The notes beneath the pieces were generated by a model, which worked only from the letters and a program-made list of their open reading frames with translations, ran no database searches and was not told the origin of the DNA. 59,282 bases of DNA from Methanobacteriota archaeon (lineage in GTDB: Archaea; Methanobacteriota; Methanobacteria; Methanobacteriales; Methanobacteriaceae), in contig JAEZKE010000143.1 of assembly GCA_023436175.1 (NCBI GenBank), forward strand, positions 1 through 59,282. The letters run 5' to 3'. Shown piece by piece: positions 36,111-46,014 of the stretch (its first letter is position 1; each line of letters starts with the position of its first letter). Made by a program: the position numbers and the translations under genes.

Positions 36111-37236
36111 CCAGAACCTGACGGTAGATACTGCTCAGCCGATTTTCCATAATTGTCCAGTTATACTTGTTTTCATAGGCTTTTCTGCCATTGTCACCTA
36201 ACTTTTTCTGCAAATTGAGATCATATTTTAAACGAGATATTGCCCAGATCAAAGCTTCTTCATTTCCATAAGGTATTATTATCCCACATTTCTCTTTCCG
36301 CACAATATATGCCATTGAAGTATTTTCATTCACTATTATCGGAATTTTAGATGCCATAGCCTCAAAAAGCTTGTTTGGACTGGCATATCTATTATTAGGA
36401 ATATCCGGGTCATAAAGTGCAATGGTCAAGTCCGCACTCATGGTTCCCTCAACTATTTCTTCATAGGGTACTCCATCTAAATACAGATCCATATTATCAA
36501 ATTTTTGGCTAAGTCTTATTAGTTGCTGTTTGTAATCTGTTTCCTCACAATGACCACGGATATTTAATTCAACACCATCTATTTTACCAATAGCCGAAAT
36601 TATCATATCTAAACATCTTTCTTTTAGAATTTTACCCCCAATAAATACTTTAAAAGTATTTATATCGTTATTATGCTGATTTTTATCAAAATTATCTTTT
36701 ATAGGGCTGTTATTTATAGTAAAAATATTTTTATGTATATTTCCACCTATTTGTTCAATTCTTGCTTCGTCAGCTAAAATTAGAACATCAGAAAATGGTA
36801 ATAAATATTTATCCATCTTTACAATTATGTTTCGCAGTAAAAATGGCATCATATCCCCATAAAAATCATATATATCATAAACAATAGGTTTATTTTTAAT
36901 TTTAGCTGCAATCAATGCAAATAAATACGTATCAAAATTTACAGAATGAACTACATCCCACTGCGTTCTAAATAACCAGAACGTAAGGTATAAAAACCAT
37001 ACTGGAAAGTATAATAACGAACTAATACGGCCTATTGGAGCATTAATCTTTAAACCTTTTATATCAACTCGCCTATCACAGGCAAATGGCCAACCCCGTT
37101 CCCAAATGATAACTTTAACTTCATATCCATCTTTCAGTAGAGTATCTATCTCCTTCCTCAAGCGAGTATCTGGATAGGATATTACCATCAAAACTTTGGA
37201 TTTTTTGTTTGTTTTCCTGTTTTTGAGTTGACTCAT
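36097..37236 (-). CDS. Glycosyltransferase family 4
   Basis: A 379-residue GT-B glycosyltransferase with N-terminal KVLMVISYPDTRLRKEIDTL and a C-terminal donor site RYASPNKLFEAMASKIPIIV (the E-x7-E region is reduced but has the first glutamate). It sits upstream of DUF2206, overlapping it by a few bases, and 164 bp downstream of the methyltransferase gene. The donor and acceptor are unknown. Confidence 0.9.
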   Translation of the reverse strand: MSQLKNRKTNKKSKVLMVISYPDTRLRKEIDTLLKDGYEVKVIIWERGWPFACDRRVDIKGLKINAPIGRISSLLYFPVWFLYLTFWLFRTQWDVVHSVNFDTYLFALIAAKIKNKPIVYDIYDFYGDMMPFLLRNIIVKMDKYLLPFSDVLILADEARIEQIGGNIHKNIFTINNSPIKDNFDKNQHNNDINTFKVFIGGKILKERCLDMIISAIGKIDGVELNIRGHCEETDYKQQLIRLSQKFDNMDLYLDGVPYEEIVEGTMSADLTIALYDPDIPNNRYASPNKLFEAMASKIPIIVNENTSMAYIVRKEKCGIIIPYGNEEALIWAISRLKYDLNLQKKLGDNGRKAYENKYNWTIMENRLSSIYRQVLDGGF

Positions 37237-37400
37237 CTAATCTACCTGTATAAAATTTTTTCAGATGAATGAAACCAAATATTCCATTATAGTGCAAAAT
37301 ATTCAATGTTATAAAGATGCATAGCTACTGAACTAATGATTTTAGAGCTATTTTAACATTTTATGCACTTTAAAAGCTTTATTTTTTAAATTATAATTTT

Positions 37401-38393
37401 TTAATATCCACATTGCTTTTTTAAAATTATTTCACATTGATCTCCAAGTTTAAATAAATTTAAAACTGTAGTTAATGGAACAAGGAGCATGTTTAAACAT
37501 AAATTATGAATTAACACTCGGTTGGATTTTTTACCACGGAAACTTTCCCAAAAATATATAAAAGAACTTATAATCTGGTATCTGGGGTCCGAATTATACC
37601 TTATTTTCAAAATATCAAAATTATGTTTTTTAGCATATTTTTTGAGGATTTTAGTGGAAAAAAGGTATAAATGACGCGGCGTATCAAGCTGCGCCCAGTA
37701 TTTTCCAAATACCTTCGAAGCCAGGGAGTTGCTTACTGGCACTGCTATTATAAGATGACCCCCTGGCTTTAAAATTCGGTAAATTTCTTTCAATGTCTCT
37801 GAAGGATTAGGAACATGTTCAAAAACATGATTAAAGGTAATAACATCAAAGAATTCACTTTGATATTTCGCTTCCTCCAAAGTACTATTTGAAATATTAA
37901 GGCTGTAATTTTTAGATAATTCCTGATCAAAGTCAGCAGGTTCTACCCCATAAGGTTTCATTCCTAAATATTTCATAAGTAAAGGGAAATAACCAATTCC
38001 ACAACCAATATCTAAATATCTACCATTTTCAACAAGTTTTACAGTCCTGAAATATGATGAAAATGGTAAAAATAACAATTTAAATAACTCTGAAAATCCA
38101 GAGTTATCACCTTTCTCCTGCACATAGTGATATAACGTTTCAATCAGCGTGAAAATTTTTCTGGGATAAGTAGTAGCCTTTAAATCAGAATAAATCGAAT
38201 AACCTGCAGAATAATGGTTTTTAAGCACTTCAGGGCTTGGCTGATTTAAAAATAAAAGACCACAATTCTGACATTGGTATAGTTTAAATTCCCCTTTAAT
38301 CTCAGGGAACATACGATCATGATTGGTAAAAACTAATCTATGGTATTTAGAACCACATAAATCACAATAATCACGCTTCGTCTTTTTGGTCAT
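37401..38393 (-). CDS. Zinc-ribbon class I SAM methyltransferase
   Basis: A 330-residue protein. Residues 10-44 form a zinc ribbon (CDLCG and CQNCG, with C10, C13, C41 and C44). The SAM domain follows with RYLDIGCGIGYFPLLMKYLG and FDVITFNHVFEHVPNPSETL, and HLIIAVPVSNS. Such zinc-ribbon methyltransferases are common in sugar-modification loci (for example C-methylation of deoxysugars). Its start overlaps the stop of the upstream glycosyltransferase by 23 bp. Confidence 0.9.
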   Translation of the reverse strand: MTKKTKRDYCDLCGSKYHRLVFTNHDRMFPEIKGEFKLYQCQNCGLLFLNQPSPEVLKNHYSAGYSIYSDLKATTYPRKIFTLIETLYHYVQEKGDNSGFSELFKLLFLPFSSYFRTVKLVENGRYLDIGCGIGYFPLLMKYLGMKPYGVEPADFDQELSKNYSLNISNSTLEEAKYQSEFFDVITFNHVFEHVPNPSETLKEIYRILKPGGHLIIAVPVSNSLASKVFGKYWAQLDTPRHLYLFSTKILKKYAKKHNFDILKIRYNSDPRYQIISSFIYFWESFRGKKSNRVLIHNLCLNMLLVPLTTVLNLFKLGDQCEIILKKQCGY

Positions 38394-39567
38394 GGTCCAT
38401 CTCCATATTTGTGATTAATTCGTCTTCGTGAACTATTTTCTGGAAAAGAGAAAGATAACCCTCTGTAATCTTGTCCCATGAATAATTAGTTTTTACCCGG
38501 TAGTAAACGTCATCTTTAAGCTTAAGATAGCTCTGCTGATGTTTATAAACAGATTTTATTTTTCTAGAGAGATCTATTTCATTTTTAAAATAAAGCGCCG
38601 ACACTCCGCAAACTTCACGGTTAAACTGATTATCGTGTGCCATGATTATATTTTTAGAAATTGCAGCTTCTAAAAGGGAAGGATTGGTTCCTCCCACAGA
38701 ATGGCCATGAATATATGCACAACAGTTCTGTCGAAGCATATTCAGGAGCTTCTGGTTATAAATAGATCCTAAAAATACCACTCCTGGTTGGGAGCAGCCC
38801 TTTGCTATAGATTTAACCTCTTCTCCATAAGCTTCACTTGTAAAGTCTCCCACTATTATTAGGGGAATATCAAGTTCCGCCTGTGTAAATGCATCCACAA
38901 TTGTATGAATGTTATTTTCAGGTTCCAACCTTGAAACCACTAAGTAATAATTTCCAGGGCTTATATCAATCGAAGTATAATTTTTAAGGAGCTTTAAGGT
39001 TTCACCATTCCATGTAACTCTCTCAGGGACATTGATTCCATAGGAAAGGTAGTTAGTTTTGTCTAAATATTTTTTATCCACGTAACTCTTCATTTCCTGA
39101 GCATCTACAATTATTTTATCCGCAAATACAGTTGCCATATCATGATTTATCTTCAAAAGCCATCTTTCAGTTAGATTAAACTTGCTCCTTTGCCACATAA
39201 CTCCATCAATATTTACAAGAACCTGAGACTTTCTACTGAGAATCTTAGGGATAAAAAGGAACATGCCCACTTCTATACCCAGAAAGTATATAAGCTGATG
39301 TTTCCGGCTTAATTTAATCAAGAAATATATGTCCGAGAGATTCTCATAAACTTTCCTTAAAAAATAATTTTTAGGAGGTTTTATAGGAAAATAGTCCAAT
39401 TTAGCGCCCCTGTAATTATCTTTACGAGACTGCGATGGTTCATACTCACAGCTTACAGTGATATCATAACCATTTTTCACTAGATTTTCTGTTAATCCCT
39501 GGGCAAAAGTTTCAAAACCACCGTATTTAGCTGGAATTCCGCGGCAACCTATAATTGCAATTTTCAT
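38371..39567 (-). CDS. Glycosyltransferase (DUF1972/GT4, rhamnosyltransferase-like)
   Basis: A 398-residue GT-B enzyme. The N terminus KIAIIGCRGIPAKYGGFETF is the DUF1972 signature seen in cell-surface rhamnosyl- and related transferases. The C-terminal donor region contains VVSRLEPENNIHTIVDAFTQ and HGHSVGGTNPSLLEAAISKN. It overlaps the downstream methyltransferase gene by 23 bp and the upstream GT2 gene by 4 bp, which marks one operon. Confidence 0.9.
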   Translation of the reverse strand: MKIAIIGCRGIPAKYGGFETFAQGLTENLVKNGYDITVSCEYEPSQSRKDNYRGAKLDYFPIKPPKNYFLRKVYENLSDIYFLIKLSRKHQLIYFLGIEVGMFLFIPKILSRKSQVLVNIDGVMWQRSKFNLTERWLLKINHDMATVFADKIIVDAQEMKSYVDKKYLDKTNYLSYGINVPERVTWNGETLKLLKNYTSIDISPGNYYLVVSRLEPENNIHTIVDAFTQAELDIPLIIVGDFTSEAYGEEVKSIAKGCSQPGVVFLGSIYNQKLLNMLRQNCCAYIHGHSVGGTNPSLLEAAISKNIIMAHDNQFNREVCGVSALYFKNEIDLSRKIKSVYKHQQSYLKLKDDVYYRVKTNYSWDKITEGYLSLFQKIVHEDELITNMEMDHDQKDEA

Positions 39568-40388
39568 CTTCTCACTCTTCTTGTTTTAATCCAGTAACTT
39601 AACATTCGCTTGAATATTTTAACTCCATCATCCAATCCATTTAATTTTGGGGAGTCTAGGCGATTTTTATAGTTAATAGGGATTTCTAATACCCTGAAAT
39701 TATTGTTAGAAATTTTTGAAAACATTTCAACCTCTAAATCAAAACCATCAGAATCAATACCTTCCTGTAAAAGGCTGTCTATTACTTTCCTTTGAAAGGC
39801 CCAGTAACCAGTACATACATCCGAAACCTTAGAAAACAGTATACTGGCAAAAAAACTCAACAGATGATTACCCACTAAGTTGAATCGGCTGATGGATCCT
39901 TTTTCACGTTTGCCTAATAGGCGTGATCCTAAAACTACGTCTGCTTTACCTTCCATTAGAGGTTTTAAAAGTTTTTGAGCATCTTTTGGGTCATAGGTGT
40001 TATCTGCATCTAACATAACTACAAAATCAGATTTGATATTTTCAAAACCTCGTTTTATAGCATGTGCTTTCCCCTGTTTTCGTTCTTTAAGTACACTTGC
40101 TCCTGATTTTTTTGCAACATATGCAGTTTTATCTTTAGAATTGTTGTCAACCACAACAACTTTGGATTTTGGATATCTACGGATATTTTTGACAAGGGGA
40201 CCAATTGACTGCTCTTCATTATATGCGGGAAGCAAAAAAGTAACATGTCTCATTGAATGATAGTATTCCTTATCAAAAACCCGATTTACAGTTGGTTTAT
40301 TTCTATATCTTTGAGAATACAATTCGATGTCTTTTAGATAGTTTAATTCCTCAAATGGTGTGTTTTTGTATAGATTTTTTGAATCCAA
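39564..40388 (-). CDS. Glycosyltransferase family 2, dolichol-phosphate-mannose-synthase-like
   Basis: A 274-residue GT2 enzyme with VTFLLPAYNEEQSIGPLVKN, VVVVDNNSKDKTAYVAKKSG and the metal site VVMLDADNTYDP. The later DVCTGYWAFQRKVIDSLLQE block is typical of the DPM/UDP-glucose:dolichol-P group, so it may charge a polyprenyl phosphate. The start is a TTG at 40388 with GGGGATCAC upstream; the first 48 residues precede the catalytic core, so a later start is possible. It is the first gene of the 12.5-kb glycan cluster. Confidence 0.88.
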   Translation of the reverse strand: MDSKNLYKNTPFEELNYLKDIELYSQRYRNKPTVNRVFDKEYYHSMRHVTFLLPAYNEEQSIGPLVKNIRRYPKSKVVVVDNNSKDKTAYVAKKSGASVLKERKQGKAHAIKRGFENIKSDFVVMLDADNTYDPKDAQKLLKPLMEGKADVVLGSRLLGKREKGSISRFNLVGNHLLSFFASILFSKVSDVCTGYWAFQRKVIDSLLQEGIDSDGFDLEVEMFSKISNNNFRVLEIPINYKNRLDSPKLNGLDDGVKIFKRMLSYWIKTRRVRR

Positions 40389-41073
40389 AGTGATCCCCTT
40401 CCATTCCTATCTATACGCTTACATAAATTGTAATATGAATATCATCAAAACATTTAATACCAACATCATCAAAACGCCCCAATGCTTTTCATGATAGACA
40501 TTCTGGCACTTTTCTGACCAAACATTTCAATGTTTTTTGACAAAATAGTAAAAGTACAAAATAGTTATATTTTAATAATACAATTCATAAAAAGTCAAAT
40601 TCTACAACGTTTTAATGAATTAAAGATAAGTAAAACGCGAGAATTATGCTATAGCATTAAACTAACTAAAATATCATTAATTAATTTATTATTTTAAAAT
40701 TATATTTTAAAAATGTTAAAATAAGTGTGTGACCGTGATTTTTTCACATAGCATAGTCTAAAATTACTGACTTTAAAAAATATTTGGTTGATTAATACAT
40801 TTAATAATTAATAACACGTTTTAAAACTAAATTAAGTAGTGAAATAATATTAGAGAATGTTTTCTCTTAATTCAAATCTTAATTTTATTTTTAATTCATA
40901 TTAATTTAAAAGTAGAAATTCTTTTATGTGATGATGCGGTATTTATGATTATACTTTATTAATTATCAGTATAAAGTCAGTACAACACTGAAAAATTTAA
41001 AATATAATAATTAATTTGATTATTACTCCAAAATATATATTAATAATTAATTTAACAAATGAGATGAGCATCA
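40389..41073. other. AT-rich divergent intergenic region
   Basis: About 685 bp between the glycan operon (leftward) and the sensor-like gene (rightward). It has an imperfect repeat of ATCATCAAAAC near 40440-40480 and several TATA-like runs, including AATATATATTA at about 41032-41042 ahead of the gene at 41074. I see no gene or RNA. Confidence 0.5.
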
Positions 41074-42654
41074 ATGGACATAAACATTCTTTTAATTAAG
41101 AATACTATAAATTATCCCTTTGAAGCAATGGCGGGATTAACTGATCTTCATCTAAAAAATATATTTGATCTGGATAACCTTATTGATTTATTAGAAGTTG
41201 ACATATCTGAATTCGATGCTGTTCTGTTGGAGATGGAATTTGAAGATATTCTTGAAAAAGCAATGTTAGATAGAATTTCAAAAACATGGGATAAACTTGC
41301 CCTGATTATTATAACCAATGCTAAAAATAAGGAAAATGCTAAAAAATTAACGGAAAATTATTTACTTATAGAACAGATAACTCCTACATTATTAGAAAAA
41401 TCTGTCCTGTTAGCAATTGAAAAAAAGAAAGTTGAAGATTTAAATCAGAAGCTCCAAAATTACCAGCAGCTTATAAAAGGATCTAAAGGTACTTTAGAAT
41501 CCAATATTAAAGAATTTACAGACATAATAGAAGAATATGATGTTGTGGATTTAAACCAAGACTGTGAATTCTTTAACCGGTATGATTCAACTAAATCAGA
41601 ATTAAAATGGCTTGAAATTTTGTTAAATGCAGTTCCATGCGGGATCATTATTTTAGACAACAGAAAATCATATGAATTTTTTGTAAACAGGGAATTACTT
41701 CGAATGTTTGGTAATAGCGATTTAGATGACTTTGATATAGAAAAAAATTTGATAAAAATAAATGATATCAATAATTTTAATTTATATGACCTTAATGGTA
41801 AAAAAATAGTAGATGAAGAATTTCCTTCCATAAAGTCAATTATAAGTGGTGAAGATATCGAAAATTTAGAACTGATTATAAAACACGATAACTATACGGA
41901 GAATGCAGTAATTGCTAATTCTTCCCCTGTCTTTGATAAATCAGGAAATATAATAGCATCCATTACAGCAATCTCAGATGTATCTAAATTAAAAACAGCA
42001 GAAAAAGATTTAATTAATACCATTAAAGCTAAAGAAATAATTTCAGAGGAGTTTAATGACAGAATTTTAAATATTTTACAGACCATGACCAATCTTCTAT
42101 GTGTAAACGAAGAATTGGATCAACCTGAGCATTATAATGAATTTTATTTAAATGAAAATAAGATAAATAAAGTAGTAGGGTTAAGTTTTATTCAAAATGT
42201 TCATGAACAGCTCCTAAACTATGAAGATGTTAAACAAGCAGATTTAAACGAATACGTTCAGGAAATATGCTCTAAGCTTTTCCGTATTTATAATGCAGAT
42301 AAATTCGTAGAGTTAAAAATTGAGGGTTATGCCCCGATGAATTTAGATATGTTACTGCCATGTGGCCTTATTATAAATGATATTATCAGTTACAGGTTAA
42401 AATCATTTACAGGCAATAAAAAAATTGAATTATTAATTCGATTAAAATCAGAGGATGGTAGAATAACCATAGAAATTATTGATGATGGATATAGACCTAA
42501 AATTTCCATAATGAAAAATAGATCTGATACTCTGAAGCTTACCCATGCACTATTAGAACAGCTCAGCGGAATAATAAGAATTGAGACTAATAATCAGAAA
42601 ACATCGTTTTTTGTAGAGATATTATATTTAGATATCAATGATATTTTAAGTTAA
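41074..42654 (+). CDS. Degenerate sensor histidine kinase-like protein (receiver-like, PAS, HisKA_2-like, HATPase-like)
   Basis: A 526-residue soluble protein. Residues 1-115 have a receiver-like fold with FDAVLLEMEF where the phospho-acceptor aspartate is glutamate E53. A coiled coil follows, then a PAS domain (about 178-305). Residues 322-345 align with the HisKA_2 dimerisation helix, but EFNDRILNILQ replaces the usual E-x-HHR-x-KNNLQ, so both histidines are gone. The ATPase-like end keeps LIINDIIS (N box) but has IIDDGYRP in place of D-x-G and TLKLTHALLEQL without the GLGL loop. It is probably non-catalytic and acts by binding partners. Confidence 0.82.
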   Translation: MDINILLIKNTINYPFEAMAGLTDLHLKNIFDLDNLIDLLEVDISEFDAVLLEMEFEDILEKAMLDRISKTWDKLALIIITNAKNKENAKKLTENYLLIEQITPTLLEKSVLLAIEKKKVEDLNQKLQNYQQLIKGSKGTLESNIKEFTDIIEEYDVVDLNQDCEFFNRYDSTKSELKWLEILLNAVPCGIIILDNRKSYEFFVNRELLRMFGNSDLDDFDIEKNLIKINDINNFNLYDLNGKKIVDEEFPSIKSIISGEDIENLELIIKHDNYTENAVIANSSPVFDKSGNIIASITAISDVSKLKTAEKDLINTIKAKEIISEEFNDRILNILQTMTNLLCVNEELDQPEHYNEFYLNENKINKVVGLSFIQNVHEQLLNYEDVKQADLNEYVQEICSKLFRIYNADKFVELKIEGYAPMNLDMLLPCGLIINDIISYRLKSFTGNKKIELLIRLKSEDGRITIEIIDDGYRPKISIMKNRSDTLKLTHALLEQLSGIIRIETNNQKTSFFVEILYLDINDILS

Positions 42655-42707
42655 TCAATGACTAACATGATTATTGGCCCTTCTATTAAATTAATGAATT
42701 AATAATA

Positions 42708-43280
42708 TTATTTAGATCTAATTGGATTTACTTGATTTTCCATGATTTCATTTTTCTGAGCTTCTGCCTCAGAATTAGTGGATTCATATGTACAAAGTAG
42801 TGTATGTGAATTAGACGTTGTGTATTCCTGTCCTGTGATCTCTTTAAGAGCCGCACTAGCCACTGTTTCTACAATACAATTTAAATATACGGAACCATCT
42901 TTCTGTACTACTAACTGGGGAATGTAAGAGTCCAATGAATCTTCTTTATCTATTATGATTTTACGGTCATTTAACCTGTAATTCACATTTTCTGCATACT
43001 TCATATCATTTTCGAAATACTGGACAACTGAATTCAGTATTTCTCCTGGATCATCAGAATTGATATCAATTTTGTCTTTAAAGAGATTCCACAGATAAGT
43101 TTTTTCTTCCTCAGAAACGTCGCTTTTTTTACTTGTTTGGTGTGTAATCCAAAGTTGTATTGCTTCTAATATGGCTTTTCCATACCAGCCTCTTCTAAAA
43201 GCAAATTTTATTGCTGCATTCCTACGAAAAACTAAATCAATATCTTCAGGTACCGAAATTGTAACTCTATTCATACCCAT
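42708..43280 (-). CDS. Ribbon-helix-helix protein with unknown C-terminal domain
   Basis: About 190 residues. Residues 1-45 (MNRVTISVPEDIDLVFRRNA ... GWYGKAILEAIQLW) fit a ribbon-helix-helix DNA-binding domain. The C-terminal 140 residues, including NYRLNDRKIIIDKED and VYLNCIVETVASAALKEITG, are not recognised. ATG 43280 is placed 5 bp after AAGGTGGTATTA; an in-frame TTG 15 bp upstream precedes that site. It is convergent with the degenerate kinase. Confidence 0.72.
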   Translation of the reverse strand: MGMNRVTISVPEDIDLVFRRNAAIKFAFRRGWYGKAILEAIQLWITHQTSKKSDVSEEEKTYLWNLFKDKIDINSDDPGEILNSVVQYFENDMKYAENVNYRLNDRKIIIDKEDSLDSYIPQLVVQKDGSVYLNCIVETVASAALKEITGQEYTTSNSHTLLCTYESTNSEAEAQKNEIMENQVNPIRSK

Positions 43281-43295
43281 TAATACCACCTTCAA

Positions 43296-43910
43296 ATTAA
43301 TTGACTATTTTTTATTCATATATTAAACAACTGAATAATTGTTTCATATCAACTTATATTACTCAATCCGAGTAACACGTTTTTTTACGTTTGCAAATAT
43401 TGATGAATACAATCAATATTGTTGCGTATGATCTAATTTAACGTTCCAGCATATAAACATATTGTTAAATGCGCCCCTTTTCCCATATGCTTCTATTAAG
43501 TGTTTCTAAAAGCAACAAAGCATATATGTGTATATGTTACCTATATTAAAATATTAATAAATTCTTAATACAAGCAGTTGCCACTATTTTTTATATTAAC
43601 TTATGATACTAAAATCATAAAACAGGAGTATTACTCTAAAATTGAATAATTAGATTCGAATAATCCTTGATTAAATTTTAAGAGAAGTTCAAACATTTTA
43701 ATAAACTAATGAACTATTAAATTAACTATAAATTAATTCGAACAGTATAATAGATAGATGAACTATCAATTTTTCATATATTTAATCATATATGTTACTA
43801 CTATGTCATCTTTTTTCAAAACTGTTTGCATTAAACAACTGCCAGTTACTTAAACTATTAATAAATTAAAGTTCAAATTTCACTTAAACCATGAAAATAA
43901 AAGCGAATGA
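43296..43910. other. AT-rich divergent intergenic region
   Basis: About 615 bp between the RHH gene and the GNAT gene. It holds small palindromes, for example ATTACTCAATCCGAGTAA near 43358-43375 and AATATTGATG...CATCAATATT-like bases near 43397-43422. No gene, RNA or hairpin-cluster repeat is evident. Confidence 0.45.
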
Positions 43911-43916
43911 TTGAAA

Positions 43917-44438
43917 ATGATAATTAAATGCGATAAATGTATATTAAGGAAATGGAAACCTTCAGATCTTGATGATCTAGTTGAAAATGCCAATAATTAC
44001 AATGTATCATCAACTATGAGGGATGCATTTCCACACCCATATACAGTAGAAGATGGAAAAGAATGGATAGCATTTGCCGGGAATGAAGAATGGGGCCATA
44101 ATTTTGCAATAACCATAGATAATAAAGCTATAGGTGGAATAGGACTTATTATTGGCAAAGATATAGAGCAAAAATCTTCAGAAGTCGGTTACTGGTTAGG
44201 AGAAGACCGGTGGGGAAAAGGTATTGCATCTTCTGCCTTGAAAGGTATTGTAAAATTTGCATTTAACGATTTAAAACTGGAAAGGGTCTTTGCAGTCTCC
44301 TTTGAAAACAATATTGCCTCAAGAAGAGTTCTTGAAAAAAATAATTTTGTTCTTGAAGGTATTTTAAGAAACAGCGTTGTAAAATCGGGAAAAATTCATA
44401 ACCAAGCTTTATATGCAATAATTAGAGGAGAAAACTAG
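43917..44438 (+). CDS. GNAT acetyltransferase, RimJ/RimL-like
   Basis: About 173 residues of the GNAT fold with KCILRKWKPSDLDDLVENAN, GYWLGEDRWGKGIASSALKG (acetyl-CoA loop) and ERVFAVSFENNIASRRVLEK. It acetylates an N-terminal or small-molecule amine; the target is unknown. I choose ATG 43917 (MIIKCDK) although TTG 43911 is in frame; neither has a clear ribosome binding site. Confidence 0.86.
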   Translation: MIIKCDKCILRKWKPSDLDDLVENANNYNVSSTMRDAFPHPYTVEDGKEWIAFAGNEEWGHNFAITIDNKAIGGIGLIIGKDIEQKSSEVGYWLGEDRWGKGIASSALKGIVKFAFNDLKLERVFAVSFENNIASRRVLEKNNFVLEGILRNSVVKSGKIHNQALYAIIRGEN

Positions 44439-44548
44439 TCTTTGGATATCCTTACCAAATAAACGAAAAAATAAATTAAGGAGTTAATGTTAGATCAGTA
44501 ATTAGTTCTGGGTGCTTTTAGAGAGTTTTAAAAAAATTTACATTTGTT

Positions 44549-44920
44549 TTATCCAGTAGCTCCAGCTGTAGTATCTTCTGTAGCTCCTTCAGTACCTGTC
44601 TCAGTTCCTTCTGCACCTGTTGCAGTTCCCTCAGTACCTGTTGCAGTTCCAGGCATAGGCATGGTACCCATCATACCTCCAGGCATGTATCCTCCCATTA
44701 GCACCATGTGGATCAAGTATACCAATCTTACCACGTATGAGCCTATAAGGTATGTTAAAGGATTCATTCCTGAATAGGCCATTCCTGAACTAGCATAACC
44801 AGTGTACTGGCTACCACTTGTGGTTTGAGCTGCATATCCCATGTTTTGTGCAGCTGCTGCTCCTGAAAATCCTATTGCAACTGCAAGGGCCAGTAAAAGA
44901 ACTCCTAGTTGTTTTTTCAC
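44549..44920 (-). CDS. Secreted low-complexity protein
   Basis: About 123 residues with GTG start at 44920, preceded by GGAGGTGAAAAA. The signal sequence KKQLGVLLLALAVAIGFSGAAAA is followed by a middle hydrophobic segment (LTYLIGSYVVRLVYLIHMVL) and a C-terminal low-complexity tail of TGTEG/TGAEG units (about residues 90-123), encoded by a short tandem DNA repeat. It likely lies in the membrane or cell wall, with the tail outside. No family is recognised. The opposite frame over the tail (PVAVPSVPV) is a shadow. Confidence 0.68.
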   Translation of the reverse strand: MKKQLGVLLLALAVAIGFSGAAAAQNMGYAAQTTSGSQYTGYASSGMAYSGMNPLTYLIGSYVVRLVYLIHMVLMGGYMPGGMMGTMPMPGTATGTEGTATGAEGTETGTEGATEDTTAGATG

Positions 44921-45352
44921 TTTTTCACCTCCATATCCTATTAAGTAATACAAATATTTTATTTTGTATTACAAGATGATCTATATCAAAAATGTGTTAA
45001 AAACCTTTCTACCACAAAAAAATATTTATTTCGCATGTGTTTGAACAAAAAGATAATATTAAAGTTAATCTATTATTTTAAACATCAAAAGGAAAATATT
45101 TCGATAATTAGGGTTACAAAATGGAATTAATAAAAATGTTTTATTTTGTGGAGATTAAATAAAAATTAAAAGAAAAAGAATAAAAGCCCTAATTTTAAAT
45201 AGGATGTTAATTAAAACTTTTCAGCTTATATCAACATTAAACATAATGTAATTAGAAACATTGAATATCACACTAATTAATTGAGCTTAAAGATCATTAT
45301 ATTCAATTTAAAAAGAATGATTAATAGATGCTGAATCAAGTTGTGGTAAAAA
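44921..45352. other. Intergenic region before the PfpI pseudogene
   Basis: About 430 bp of very AT-rich DNA. The minus-strand promoter of the secreted protein must lie at its left end. I see no frame with coding character, RNA or repeat. Confidence 0.4.
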
Positions 45353-45887
45353 ATGAAAATAGCTTTCATAATTACGATAAAATGACAACATTAGACTTTG
45401 TTGGAGCTTATGACCCCTTAACACAATTAAAAACCATGGATTTATAAATAAATTAGAATATAATGTTTTTTCCAATAAAAACAAGATAATTTCTGCAGAA
45501 GGTTTAGAAATTACTGCAGATAAAATTCTAAATAATTTGAGTCAATATGATTTTATTGCTGTACCGGAGGAAAGAACATCAGAGGACAAAGACTTTATTG
45601 ATAGATAAAAACAGCACAGGATAACATCAGCATGCGGAGGTTCTATAATTTTAGGGCCTGCAGGACTAATCAAAAATAAAGCACTACACATCCTATGTTA
45701 ATGGAATATCTCAAAAAATTTACATCTAATGCGACAGATAAGCAAATGTTGAGGATGGAAATATTGTAACTGTAATGGGTGTAACATCTCCCATAGATTT
45801 ATGCCTGTTTGTGAAAAGATTGCTGGAAAAGAAATTAGAGAAAAAATCCAAAAACAGATGGATTATCTAAATTATAATTATGATTAA
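45353..45887 (+). pseudogene. DJ-1/PfpI-family protein pseudogene
   Basis: Translation in three frames can be stitched into a DJ-1/PfpI protein of about 178 residues. Readable pieces are KIAFII, then DKMTTLDFVGAYDPLTQLKT, NKIISAEGLEITADKILNNL, YDFIAVP, ITSACGGSIILG with the nucleophile-elbow cysteine, and VTVMGVTSPIDLCLFVCEKI. Several in-frame stops (for example TAA near 45445 and 45606) and frameshifts break it. An ATG with A-rich leader is at 45353 and the last stop is at 45885-45887. The cysteine elbow remains, so decay is fairly recent. Confidence 0.8.
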
Positions 45888-46014
45888 ACTGTTTTAATTT
45901 TATTAACTAAATTAATAAATGTAAATCTAAATAGTATCTAATAATTATTTGAAAATGTAAACTGCAATAACCTAAACTAATTCAATCTTAAATATTTTAT
46001 GAGGATGTGAATCC

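Noticed and set aside
43296..43910. Possible tRNA or small RNA in a 615-bp gap
   Set aside because: No T-loop-like GTTCRAATC context or cloverleaf arms that I could pair; cannot be supported by eye.
44544..44777. Plus-strand PVAVPSVPV-rich frame
   Set aside because: Mirror of the TGTEG repeat of the minus-strand secreted protein, which has signal peptide and ribosome binding site.
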